From Aquitalea magnusonii (GTDB lineage: Bacteria > Pseudomonadota > Gammaproteobacteria > Burkholderiales > Chromobacteriaceae): a stretch of 64,000 nucleotides of DNA. The stretch lies in assembly GCF_002217795.2 (NCBI RefSeq), contig NZ_AP018823.1:2356001-2420000 (forward strand), written 5' to 3'. Numbering within the stretch: position 1 is the stretch's first letter; the number at the start of each line of letters is the position of its first letter. The notes below the pieces were generated by a model, which had not been told where the DNA came from, did not search any database, and saw nothing but the letters and a program-made list of their open reading frames with translations. The position numbers were made by a program, and so were the translations under genes. Shown here piece after piece: positions 7,593 through 15,522 of this stretch.

Positions 7593-9866
7593 TCAACCAC
7601 CCCCTTGCTGCCCGGCCAATTCCGCCGGCTGTGCCTGAGCCCCGTCAGGTGGCTCACAGGCGGCTGCGCTCTTTTGCAAGGCGTTCAGATAGCGCTTGTT
7701 GGTGATGTCGTCGTACAGAATGGTCCGCAGCCGGAAGTAGCTGCCGTCTGTCTCGCGGTTGCCGGTGGCTGCCACCATGAACCAGGCGCGCGAGTCGTGT
7801 ATGTGCTCGTCAAACAAGGCCAGCAGATCGCGGTTGGCCGCGGCGGTCAGCCCCTGGCCATTGCCCACGTCACGCCAGCGTTGCTCGCCTTCGCGCAGCA
7901 AATAAACCCCTTCGTATTCGTGGTCCGGGTTGATCGGGCGGGAGAACAGCGTGCTCAGCCACAGGCCGATCAGGGTCCAGGTCAAATGCCAGGGGCGTTT
8001 CCAGTCCGGGTCGCTATCAATCAGGCTGGCCTGGCCCGGCTCGGCCAGCGGGGTGGGCAGGCGCTTGCCCTTGGCATCAAACAGGCCGTCCACCCGCCGC
8101 CAGTGCAGATAGTCTTCGCGAAACTCCAGCGCCGCTTCGCGCAACTGTGAGTGGTCCATGCTGGGGTCGAAGTCCTTGGCGGGGGATGGCACGCTCAGCC
8201 CCGGCACCACCTGGCCGCTGCGCGGGTCCACCACGCCGGGCGGGGCCGGGTTGGCCGCCACCTTGTCCTGCGCTTTTTGTACATCGCGCATGGTGCTGCC
8301 GGGGCGGTTGATCACGGCGGCCAGTTCGTCCTGTGCCTGTTCATGCGCTTGCGCTTGCCGCCAGGCGGTTTTGGCCCAGTCGTTATGCATGGCATCGTCC
8401 GGCGGAATACGGCGGAAGGCGGCGGTTTGCTCCTGCTGCACCCCACCGCTGCCGCCCAGGCCGCCGGCAAAGCGTTCGATGCGCCAGGCGGTGATCAGCG
8501 CGGTTTGCTTGACCACGATTTTTTCCACCGTGTCTTCGGCACAGTCGCGCAGTTGCGCCCAAGCGTTGAAGCGGGTGATCAGGTCATTACTAACTTTAAA
8601 TTGTTCTTGAACCTCGCTGTCCATCCAGCGCCAGCTTTCGATACTGGCCAGCTTGCCTTCGCTGGTGTCATACAACTCTTTCGGCACCGTCATTGGCGCA
8701 GCGGCACGGAAAGCCAGCAGGTACATGCGGCGCAGGGCAATCTGCGACAGTTGCATGCCCACCTCGCCACCACAGCGGCCCTGCTCGCGCAGGCCGTAGC
8801 CACCGCCCACATCAGAATGCACGCCGGGGTAGACAAATTCGCCCAGATTGCCTGCCGGGTAGCGGCCGGACGGCAGGCGGGTGGAATCCAGCGGAAAGCA
8901 GATGCGCTGCTCGTGCGCCGACACCAGGTGCACATGCTGGCCGATAAAACCGGGGGCCTGCGGCAGCGGCATGGTATTGTCCGCCCAGTCCATATGGCCC
9001 AGCGCCGGCGGGCGGATGGCGGCCAGCCCCACCGAGGCCACGGTATCGAACAGGCCGACAAACGGCACCTTGACCGGCACGCCAAACAGCCGGTACTTGC
9101 CATCCTCGCCGTACTCGCACAGTTCCAGCAGCCAGTGCAAGAAGGCGCGCGCCTCGGCTGCACCACGGGAGAAGCCATACACATGCACCCGCAAACCAGC
9201 CAGCTTGGGTGCTTGCTGCACCTCCAGATGCTGAATGATGGAAGCCATGCCATTGCGCATGGCCTGATGACGACGCTTGCTGGGCGGCACCGGCCCCTGC
9301 CGCCTGGTATCCCAGTGATTGAGCTCGCCATTCACCATGTCGCAGGCAATGCGATAGGCCTCATCATCCGGCAAGTCTTCCGGGTGGTCCGGATCCGGGC
9401 TTTTCGATTTGCGCAGTGCATCAATCAGCCGGGTCAGCCCCCACAGAATGCGCATCTGCCCGCCCGCGGCGTATTTCAGCCCGGCAGCGGAGAAGCTCAT
9501 TTCATGGATTTCCTTGAACTGGGTACCCACACCTTGCAGGTAGTAGGAAAAATAGCCATCGCGCGCCGCGCGCTCCCCCTGGATGGAGGCATCGTATAGC
9601 CGGGCAATATTGGAGTGGCTGTTGGTGAGCCGGTCGGTGGCGCGGTGGTTATTGGTGCCATCGAAGAACAGCGACACATTGGTCACCAGCCCGCAAGGGG
9701 GCGGGCGGCGCTGGGCGTGCGCGGCCAGGGAGGCTTCCTGCATTTCCTGTTGCTGCACATAGCGCGTGTTGCGTAGTTCCTGGGCATCACTGGGGAAGGC
9801 ATCCAGCTGCTCATCCCAGGGGGCGGCCAGTTGGGCGTGTTCCAGGTTTATTGCGCTTTCGGACAT
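7593..9866 (-). CDS. Tle1-like (DUF2235) phospholipase, putative type VI secretion effector
   Basis: This is a large alpha/beta hydrolase of 757 residues. The segment SLFFDGTNNH near residue 66, the nucleophile elbow GFSRG (Ser233) and GVHSDVGGGYG near residue 350 are the DUF2235/Tle1 pattern. Known family members are type VI effectors with phospholipase A activity, which act in the periplasm of target cells. No signal peptide is visible, as expected for T6SS cargo. A GGAGGG ribosome site precedes the start at 9866; it lies inside the 3' end of the preceding lipoprotein gene (19-nt overlap). Three DUF3304 lipoproteins directly upstream are the probable immunity proteins. No vgrG, PAAR or other T6SS gene is in the window, so delivery is inferred. 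Confidence 0.8.
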   Translation of the reverse strand: MSESAINLEHAQLAAPWDEQLDAFPSDAQELRNTRYVQQQEMQEASLAAHAQRRPPPCGLVTNVSLFFDGTNNHRATDRLTNSHSNIARLYDASIQGERAARDGYFSYYLQGVGTQFKEIHEMSFSAAGLKYAAGGQMRILWGLTRLIDALRKSKSPDPDHPEDLPDDEAYRIACDMVNGELNHWDTRRQGPVPPSKRRHQAMRNGMASIIQHLEVQQAPKLAGLRVHVYGFSRGAAEARAFLHWLLELCEYGEDGKYRLFGVPVKVPFVGLFDTVASVGLAAIRPPALGHMDWADNTMPLPQAPGFIGQHVHLVSAHEQRICFPLDSTRLPSGRYPAGNLGEFVYPGVHSDVGGGYGLREQGRCGGEVGMQLSQIALRRMYLLAFRAAAPMTVPKELYDTSEGKLASIESWRWMDSEVQEQFKVSNDLITRFNAWAQLRDCAEDTVEKIVVKQTALITAWRIERFAGGLGGSGGVQQEQTAAFRRIPPDDAMHNDWAKTAWRQAQAHEQAQDELAAVINRPGSTMRDVQKAQDKVAANPAPPGVVDPRSGQVVPGLSVPSPAKDFDPSMDHSQLREAALEFREDYLHWRRVDGLFDAKGKRLPTPLAEPGQASLIDSDPDWKRPWHLTWTLIGLWLSTLFSRPINPDHEYEGVYLLREGEQRWRDVGNGQGLTAAANRDLLALFDEHIHDSRAWFMVAATGNRETDGSYFRLRTILYDDITNKRYLNALQKSAAACEPPDGAQAQPAELAGQQGGG

Positions 9867-10510
9867 GACTGACCCTCCAGTTGTTTGGCTTCAGCTCTCC
9901 ACTGCTTGATCAGTGGATATTTTTGTTGGCAATCCAGTACCAGCCGTACCTGATGGCAGGGCAGGAACACCAGATTCAGGCCGCAGGTACTGCCATATCG
10001 TGGAATCTCCACCTGCGCGCTGTAGTGCTGGTAGCTGGCGCGAATCTTTTTCATGTATGCATCAAATTTTTCAGGTTCTTTATCCATATTTGGAGCACAC
10101 CCCAGGCAAGGATTGGGGTCCTCCACCCAGCGCACGGTGGCCATCAGGCCGGGACGCCAGGTGCGGGGCAGCGTGGCGCAGCACTCCTCTCCACCGGATA
10201 CCCCGGCCACACCCAGAAACTCAAACGTGACGGATTTGACGGTGTAGATATGCGGGTTGAAGTCATACAGATGGGTAGGCACGCCAATCAGCCCGCCCCC
10301 CGGCCCGGCCAGGCTGGAGCACGCTGCCAGCCAGGGCAGCAGCAGGCAGAGCAGCGCGCGTTTAAGCCAGCGGATGCCGTGCCACCAGAGCTGTCGCCGC
10401 CAATGGCGCATATCGCGCAGTTGCTGGGCAGCACTGGGGAAGGCATCCAGTTGCTCATCCCAGGGGGCGGCCAACTGGGCGTGTTCCAGGTTTATTGCGC
10501 TTTCGGACAT
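9848..10510 (-). CDS. DUF3304 lipoprotein, putative Tle1 immunity protein 1 (effector-5'-fused)
   Basis: This 220-residue protein has two parts. Residues 1-33 match the N-terminus of the downstream phospholipase almost exactly. Residues ~45-60 form a lipoprotein signal (RALLCLLLPWLAAC), and the rest is a Cys-containing DUF3304 domain (VTFEFLGVAGVSGGEECC). DUF3304 lipoproteins commonly sit next to Tle1 phospholipases, and periplasmic lipoproteins that neutralise them are known, so immunity is inferred. I start it at 10510 because GGAGGG lies 7 nt upstream. An internal ATG at 10411 would give a conventional signal peptide but has no visible ribosome site. Confidence 0.75.
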   Translation of the reverse strand: MSESAINLEHAQLAAPWDEQLDAFPSAAQQLRDMRHWRRQLWWHGIRWLKRALLCLLLPWLAACSSLAGPGGGLIGVPTHLYDFNPHIYTVKSVTFEFLGVAGVSGGEECCATLPRTWRPGLMATVRWVEDPNPCLGCAPNMDKEPEKFDAYMKKIRASYQHYSAQVEIPRYGSTCGLNLVFLPCHQVRLVLDCQQKYPLIKQWRAEAKQLEGQSCPKAQ

Positions 10511-11145
10511 GACTGACCCTCCATCTGTTTGGCTTCGGCTTCCCACTTCGCCAGCATCGGGAATACTTGTTTGCTATCAATCACCAGCCTCACCTGATGG
10601 CAGGGCAGAAAGGCCAGATTGATGCCATAGGTATCCTGGTACGGCGGAATCTCCACCTGCGCGCTGTAGTGCTGGTAGGTGGCTTCTTTCTTTTTCATGT
10701 ATTCACGAAAAGCATTCTCATTTTTAGGACCGCACCCCAAGCAAGGATTGGGGTCCTCCACCCAGCGTACGGTGGCCATCAGGCCGGGACGCCAGGTGCG
10801 TGGCAGCGTGGCGCAGCACTCCTCGCCGCCGGACACCCCGGCTACACCCAGAAACTCAAACGTGACGGATTTGACGGTGTAGATATGCGGGTTGAAGTCA
10901 TACAAATGGGTAGGCACGCCAATCAGCCCGCCACCCGGCCCGGCCAGGCTGGCGCACGCTGCCAGCCACGGCAGCAGCAGGCAGAGCAGCGCGCGTTTAA
11001 GCCAGCGGATGCCGTGCCACCAGAGCTGTCGCCGCCAATGGCGCATATCGCGCAGTTGCTGGGCAGCACCGGGGAAGGCATCCAGTTGCTCATCCCAGGG
11101 GGCGGCCAGTTGGGCGTGCTCCTGGTTTATTGTGCTTTCGGACAT
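10492..11145 (-). CDS. DUF3304 lipoprotein, putative Tle1 immunity protein 2 (effector-5'-fused)
   Basis: This is the middle copy of the tandem array (217 residues). It has the same effector-like first 33 residues (MSESTINQEHAQLAAPWDEQ), the same signal and lipobox (LPWLAAC) and the same DUF3304 core. Its C-terminal third diverges from the two flanking copies (IPPYQDTYGINLAF against IPRYGSTCGLNLVF; IDSKQVFPMLAKW against LDCQQKYPLIKQW). It also lacks two cysteines they have. This could reflect a different partner specificity. GGAGGG precedes the start, and an alternative ATG at 11046 would remove the fused segment. Confidence 0.75.
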   Translation of the reverse strand: MSESTINQEHAQLAAPWDEQLDAFPGAAQQLRDMRHWRRQLWWHGIRWLKRALLCLLLPWLAACASLAGPGGGLIGVPTHLYDFNPHIYTVKSVTFEFLGVAGVSGGEECCATLPRTWRPGLMATVRWVEDPNPCLGCGPKNENAFREYMKKKEATYQHYSAQVEIPPYQDTYGINLAFLPCHQVRLVIDSKQVFPMLAKWEAEAKQMEGQSCPKAQ

Positions 11146-11660
11146 GCTTGACCCTCCATCTGTTTGGCTTCAGCTCTCCACTGTTTGATCAGTGGATATT
11201 TCTGTTGGCAATCCAGTACCAGCCGTACCTGATGGCAGGGCAGGAACACCAGATTCAAGCCGCAGGTACTGCCATATCGTGGAATCTCCACCTGCGCGCT
11301 GTAGTGCTGGTAGCTGGCTTCTTTCTGTTTCATATACTCAAGAAATTTTTTCCTCTCTTTGTTGATATTGGGTGCACACCCCAGGCAAGGATTGGGGTCC
11401 TCCACCCAGCGCACGGTGGCCATCAGGCCGGGACGCCAGGTGCGGGGCAGCGTGGCGCAGCACTCCTCGCCGCCGGACACCCCAGCCACACCCAGAAACT
11501 CAAACGTGATGGATTTGACGGTGTAGATATGCGGGTTGAAGTCATACAAATGGGTAGGCACGCCAATCAGCCCGCCACCCGGCCCGGCCAGGCTGGCGCA
11601 CGCTGCCAGCCAGGGCAGCAGCAGGCAGATCAACCCGCGTTTGAGTGAAAACAGCAGCAT
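11127..11660 (-). CDS. DUF3304 lipoprotein, putative Tle1 immunity protein 3
   Basis: This is the first gene of the array in transcription order. From the ATG at 11660 it encodes 177 residues with a short lipoprotein signal (LKRGLICLLLPWLAAC) and a DUF3304 domain nearly identical to copy 1 in its C-terminal third. It lacks the effector-derived N-terminus of the other two, so it is probably closest to the ancestral gene layout. The frame stays open upstream to 11849 (63 more codons), but that sequence does not look like a signal peptide and I do not recognise it. No strong ribosome site is seen at either start. Confidence 0.7.
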   Translation of the reverse strand: MLLFSLKRGLICLLLPWLAACASLAGPGGGLIGVPTHLYDFNPHIYTVKSITFEFLGVAGVSGGEECCATLPRTWRPGLMATVRWVEDPNPCLGCAPNINKERKKFLEYMKQKEASYQHYSAQVEIPRYGSTCGLNLVFLPCHQVRLVLDCQQKYPLIKQWRAEAKQMEGQACPKAQ

Positions 11661-11849
11661 CAACCAACAACGATGTGGTACCGGGTCAACTGATGGGCTG
11701 GATATGCCGGGAAGAGAAGAGCACACGATTGGAGATGAGCGAGTAATGGTGAAGTGGTGTACGGAGAGGTCCAGGCCCAGGTGGGAGGAGAAGCGCAGCT
11801 GGTAGGGCTTGGGCATGGAGGCGTCCGGGCGGATTGATGACATTGGCAA

Positions 11850-12170
11850 TCATCAAAGCGCTCGCGGTGGCAGGCCAATCAGATAGGGAGGAGTTTGTTG
11901 GGTGAAAGGTCGAAAACCGGTATCAGATGCATTGGCAGGTTCGGCCGGAGCAAGCCTACGCGGGCAGTGAGCCAGAGCGCGGCATGACTGCCTGGTGGTA
12001 CAGCTAAATCCGCAGGCAAGGCAAGGCATAAGCGGTCAACCGCCCTTCCCTGTCTGGCAACCTGGCGTTATCAAAATAATTGATAGAACCCTATCAAAAT
12101 TTAAAACTTCTCCCGCCTCCTCCCCCCTGCTTACGGTATCCGCCTGATTCACTCTCCGACAGGCATACAG
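11850..12170. promoter_or_regulatory. Promoter region of the pxp operon with three TATCAA half-sites
   Basis: This 320-bp gap lies between divergent gene blocks. It becomes AT-rich near 12065-12110. There, TATCAA (12069-12074), TTGATA (12080-12085) and TATCAA (12092-12097) form two overlapping inverted repeats. The second is a perfect 7-bp dyad, TTGATAG-AACC-CTATCAA (12080-12097). This looks like a repressor or activator operator for the pxpA operon. I see nothing coding in the rest. Confidence 0.55.
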
Positions 12171-12950
12171 ATGCAAAAGCAGGTAATCGACCTAAACGCC
12201 GATATGGGCGAAAGCTTTGGTCCCTGGCAGATCGGCGACGGGGTAGACCAACACATCATGCCGCTGATTTCATCGGCCAATATCGCCACCGGCTTTCATG
12301 CTGGCGACCCCGCCACCATGGCCAGCAGTGTCAGCCTGGCCAAAGCATCTGGCGTTGCCGTGGGTGCCCACCCCGGCTATCGCGACCTGGTGGGTTTCGG
12401 CCGGCGCACCATCCAGGCCAGCGTGCAGGAGCTGGTACAGGACGCGGTGTACCAGATCGGTGCCTTGCAAGCTTTCCTGCAACTGGAAGGCATGCGCATG
12501 CAGCATGTGAAACCACACGGTGCCTTGTACATGGCAATGGCCAGCGATGAGGCCCTGTCATATGCCTTCTTGCAGGCGGTGCAGCAGTTGTCGCCACAAC
12601 TGGCGGTGTATTGCATGGCGGGCTCGGCTACGCACCGTGCCGCTACCGCACTGGGGGTGAGGGCAATACGCGAATTCTTTGCCGACCGTGATTACGATAC
12701 CAGCGGCAGCATTGTCTTTACCCGCAAGATGGGCCGGCTGTCCCCGCCTGCGGTGGCGGACAAGGTAGCGCTGGCCTGCCGTGACGGCCTGGTTGATACC
12801 GTGGATGGCCAGCGCATCCCCATTGAGTTCGACTCCATCTGCATTCACAGCGATACCCCAGGTGCGCTGGAACTGATCCGCACCACCCGCAGCCGCTTGC
12901 TGCAAGCCGGCATCACCATTCGCGCACCACATGCTCCAAGCACAGTCTGA
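12171..12950 (+). CDS. pxpA: 5-oxoprolinase subunit PxpA (LamB/YcsF family)
   Basis: This 259-residue LamB/YcsF protein has the N-terminal signature [14 protein letters not shown] and the conserved [27 protein letters not shown] and VKPHGALY. With PxpB and PxpC it forms an ATP-dependent 5-oxoprolinase that opens pyroglutamate to glutamate. It is the first gene of a five-gene operon, 36 bp before the biotin carrier gene. The inserted carboxylase genes raise the chance of a substrate beyond 5-oxoproline. Confidence 0.92.
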   Translation: MQKQVIDLNADMGESFGPWQIGDGVDQHIMPLISSANIATGFHAGDPATMASSVSLAKASGVAVGAHPGYRDLVGFGRRTIQASVQELVQDAVYQIGALQAFLQLEGMRMQHVKPHGALYMAMASDEALSYAFLQAVQQLSPQLAVYCMAGSATHRAATALGVRAIREFFADRDYDTSGSIVFTRKMGRLSPPAVADKVALACRDGLVDTVDGQRIPIEFDSICIHSDTPGALELIRTTRSRLLQAGITIRAPHAPSTV

Positions 12951-12986
12951 GCCACATAAAAACAAGCTACACAAGGAGAACACCAC

Positions 12987-13229
12987 ATGACCGAACACCT
13001 GATTCTCGCCCCACTGCCCGGCACCTTCTATCGTCGCCCGGCCCCGGATGCAGCGCCCTATGTGGAAGAAGGCAAGCTGGTTGCGGCCGATACCGTCATT
13101 GCCTGCATCGAGGTGATGAAGCAATTCAACGAACTGACCGCCCAGCACAGCGGACACTTGCAGACCTTCCTGCTAGAGGATGGCGATGCGGTCGACATCG
13201 GCCAGCCGGTGGCGAGGGTGGTGACATGA
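12987..13229 (+). CDS. Biotin carboxyl carrier protein (short, stand-alone biotinyl domain)
   Basis: This 80-residue protein is essentially only a biotinyl domain. It has LAPLPGTFYRRP at the N-terminus and the biotinylation motif EVMKQ with Lys45 (more usual is EAMKM). It lacks the Pro/Ala-rich linker of the housekeeping AccB. An AAGGAG ribosome site precedes the ATG. Its stop overlaps the start of the biotin carboxylase gene (ATGA), so the two should be made together. It probably carries carboxybiotin for the operon's own carboxylase. Confidence 0.88.
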   Translation: MTEHLILAPLPGTFYRRPAPDAAPYVEEGKLVAADTVIACIEVMKQFNELTAQHSGHLQTFLLEDGDAVDIGQPVARVVT

Positions 13230-14632
13230 CGCAAGCCCTTGCCTTGCAGCGCATCCGGCGGCTCCTGGTGGCCAACCGGGGAGAAATCGCGGTGCGCATC
13301 ATCCGGGCCGCCCGGGAGATGGGCGTGCAAACCGTGCTGGTACACAGCAGCGCCGATCGGGACAGCCTGGCCTGCCAGATGGCAGACCGGACAGTGGAAA
13401 TCGGTCCGCCACCGGCGGCAAAAAGCTATCTGGACATTCCGGCCATTCTGGCTGCTGCCCGCAGTCATGAAGTGGATGCCATTCATCCGGGCTATGGCTT
13501 TCTCGCCGAAAATGCCGAGTTTGCCAGCCAGGTAGCCGCAGCCGGCATGATTTTTGTCGGTCCCAGTGCAGACACCATCGCCCTGATGGGTGACAAGGCC
13601 CGTGCCCGGGCCATGGCACAGGCGGTAGGCGTAACCACCGTACCGGGCAGCCCGGGCGCACTGGCTGACGTGGTGCAGGCCATGAGCATGGCCAAGGAAA
13701 TCGGTTATCCGCTGATGATCAAGGCCGTGGCAGGGGGTGGTGGCCGGGGCATCCGCGTGGTGGAACATGCCGAAGCACTGCATGCCGCGTTTGCCGCCGC
13801 CCAACGCGAAGCTCTGGGTGCCTTTGGCGATGGGCATCTGTATCTGGAACGCTTCATGCCGCAGGCACGGCATCTGGAAGTGCAAATCCTGGGTGATGGC
13901 CAACGGGTGATTCATTGCTACGAACGTGAATGTTCCTTGCAGCGCCGCCGCCAGAAAATCATGGAAGAAGCCCCTTCGCCCGCCCTGAATGACCAGCAGC
14001 GCAGCAGGCTGTGTCAGGCAGCGGTGCAGTTGGCGCAGTCGGTGTCCTACCGTGGCGCAGGCACGCTGGAATTCCTGTTTGACCAGGGCGAATTCTATTT
14101 CATTGAAATGAATACCCGCATCCAGGTGGAGCACCCGATCAGCGAAATGATCACCGGCATCGATTTGCTGCGCGAAATGCTGCTGATTGCCGATGGCCAG
14201 CCCTTGCGCTTTGAGCAACAAGACATTCAGCTGCGCGGCGCGGCCATCGAGTGCCGCATCAATGCCGAAGACCCGCAGCAAGATTTCCGCCCCTCCCCCG
14301 GCACCATCCACCAACTGCGGCTGCCGGGCGGGCCGGGAGTACGCTTTGACAGCATGCTGTACCCGGGCTGTGTCATCCCGCCCCACTACGACTCCATGCT
14401 GGCCAAGCTGATTGTGTGGGATGAAAGCCGCGAGCGCGCCCTGTACCGCATGCGCCGGGCGCTGGACGAATTGCACATCGCGGGCATTGCTCATACCCAA
14501 AGCCTGCACCAGGCCTTGCTGGCCGATGCCGACGTGTGTGCCGGACGCTACCACACCCGTTTTCTGGAACAGTGGCTGAGTCAGCGACAGGCCGCTGGCC
14601 GTGCAAATGGACCACCACCGGCACAATCTTGA
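13226..14632 (+). CDS. Biotin carboxylase subunit (AccC-like, operon-specific)
   Basis: This is a 468-residue ATP-grasp biotin carboxylase. RLLVANRGEIAVRIIRAAREMG is the N-terminal signature, IHPGYGFLAENAEFA follows, and MIKAVAGGGGRGIR is the glycine-rich ATP loop. FIEMNTRIQVEHP carries the catalytic residues. It is a second AccC-type enzyme, distinct by context from the housekeeping accBC pair. With the carrier protein upstream and PxpB/PxpC downstream, the operon encodes all domain types of a urea-carboxylase-like enzyme on separate chains. Confidence 0.9.
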   Translation: MTQALALQRIRRLLVANRGEIAVRIIRAAREMGVQTVLVHSSADRDSLACQMADRTVEIGPPPAAKSYLDIPAILAAARSHEVDAIHPGYGFLAENAEFASQVAAAGMIFVGPSADTIALMGDKARARAMAQAVGVTTVPGSPGALADVVQAMSMAKEIGYPLMIKAVAGGGGRGIRVVEHAEALHAAFAAAQREALGAFGDGHLYLERFMPQARHLEVQILGDGQRVIHCYERECSLQRRRQKIMEEAPSPALNDQQRSRLCQAAVQLAQSVSYRGAGTLEFLFDQGEFYFIEMNTRIQVEHPISEMITGIDLLREMLLIADGQPLRFEQQDIQLRGAAIECRINAEDPQQDFRPSPGTIHQLRLPGGPGVRFDSMLYPGCVIPPHYDSMLAKLIVWDESRERALYRMRRALDELHIAGIAHTQSLHQALLADADVCAGRYHTRFLEQWLSQRQAAGRANGPPPAQS

Positions 14633-14646
14633 CCCCGGAGACTTGC

Positions 14647-15522
14647 ATGAGCATTCGTTACACCTTTGGCGGCGACGAATTCCTGTTTGCCGAAATCAGC
14701 GAATCGATGTCGCTGCCCGCCTTCTTTGCCAGCATGGCCATCACCAGCAAGCTTAGGCAACTGCAATGGCCCGGGATCGTGGAAATCTGCCCGGCCAATG
14801 CCTCCTTTCAACTGCGTTTTGATCCGGACATCCTGCCGGCGGAGCAATTGCTGCGACAGGTGCAGCAGTTGGAACAATCGCTGGCAGACAGCCCGCAGAT
14901 ACTGGATACCCGGCTGGTGGAAATCCCGGTATGGTACAACGACCCCTGGACGCGGGAAGTGGGGGCGCGCTTTCGCCAGCGCCATCAGGACCCGCAGGCT
15001 AGCGATCTGGAATACGCGGCACGGGTGAACGGCTTTGCTTCGGTCGATGCCTTTATCACCGCCCATAGCGGCTCACCGTGGTTGGTGTCCATGGTGGGCT
15101 TTGTCGCCGGCCTGCCCTTCATGTACCAGATGGTGGAGCGCGATCAGCAATTGCAGGTACCCAAGTACCTGAGCCCGCGCACGGCAACCCCGCGCCAGAC
15201 CATTGGCCATGGGGGCTGCTTTGCCTGTATTTACTCGGTAGAAGGAGCGGGTGGCTACCAGATGTTTGGCATCACGCCAGCGCCCATTTACGACCCGGCG
15301 CAACGCCAGCCCTACTTGGCAGACAGCATGGTGCTGTTCCGTCCCGGCGATCTTGTCCGTTTCAAGCCCATCGATCAGCAGCAATACCAGGCGGCCATCC
15401 AGGCGGTGGCCGAGGGCCGCTTTGCGCTGGATATCTTTCCGGTCCGTTTCTCGCTGCCGGAATTCCTGGCCAATCCAGAGGCCTACAAGCAATCGCTACC
15501 GGGAACCCATCATGCACATTAA
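14647..15522 (+). CDS. pxpB: 5-oxoprolinase subunit PxpB (KipI / AHS1 family)
   Basis: This 291-residue protein of the allophanate hydrolase subunit 1 family contains IPVWYNDPW, GFVAGLPFMYQM and the nucleotide-site-like RTATPRQTIGHGGCFACIYS. AHS1 domains also occur inside urea carboxylase. I chose 14647 because CCGGAGAC precedes it and the family N-terminus (IRYTFGGDEFLFAE) starts here. A longer upstream frame runs into the carboxylase gene. Its last 11 nt overlap pxpC. Confidence 0.9.
   Translation: MSIRYTFGGDEFLFAEISESMSLPAFFASMAITSKLRQLQWPGIVEICPANASFQLRFDPDILPAEQLLRQVQQLEQSLADSPQILDTRLVEIPVWYNDPWTREVGARFRQRHQDPQASDLEYAARVNGFASVDAFITAHSGSPWLVSMVGFVAGLPFMYQMVERDQQLQVPKYLSPRTATPRQTIGHGGCFACIYSVEGAGGYQMFGITPAPIYDPAQRQPYLADSMVLFRPGDLVRFKPIDQQQYQAAIQAVAEGRFALDIFPVRFSLPEFLANPEAYKQSLPGTHHAH

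Larger units (their letters stand above)
9740..11660 (-). repeat. Tandem ~640-bp duplication of DUF3304 gene plus effector 5' end
   Basis: Three DUF3304 genes and the start of the phospholipase gene form a tandem array. The starts at 9866, 10510 and 11145 are 644 and 635 bp apart. Each start overlaps the previous stop by the same 19 nt. The shared 5' segment encodes MSES(A/T)IN.EHAQLAAPWDEQ and onward to about codon 33. The duplicated unit therefore ran from inside the phospholipase gene back through the lipoprotein gene. The copies differ in the middle of the lipoprotein. Confidence 0.85.

Noticed and set aside
8151..9599. A 482-codon frame antisense to the phospholipase gene
   Set aside because: The minus-strand protein has the GFSRG and HSDVGGGY motifs; the plus-strand frame has no motif or ribosome site.
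11661..11849. A vgrG or other T6SS gene remnant upstream of the lipoproteins
   Set aside because: The peptide is vaguely like the start of some VgrG proteins, but I cannot align any defined motif, so no call is made.
13058..14626. A 522-codon frame antisense to the biotin carboxylase gene
   Set aside because: The carboxylase on the plus strand is clear. This frame is a shadow.
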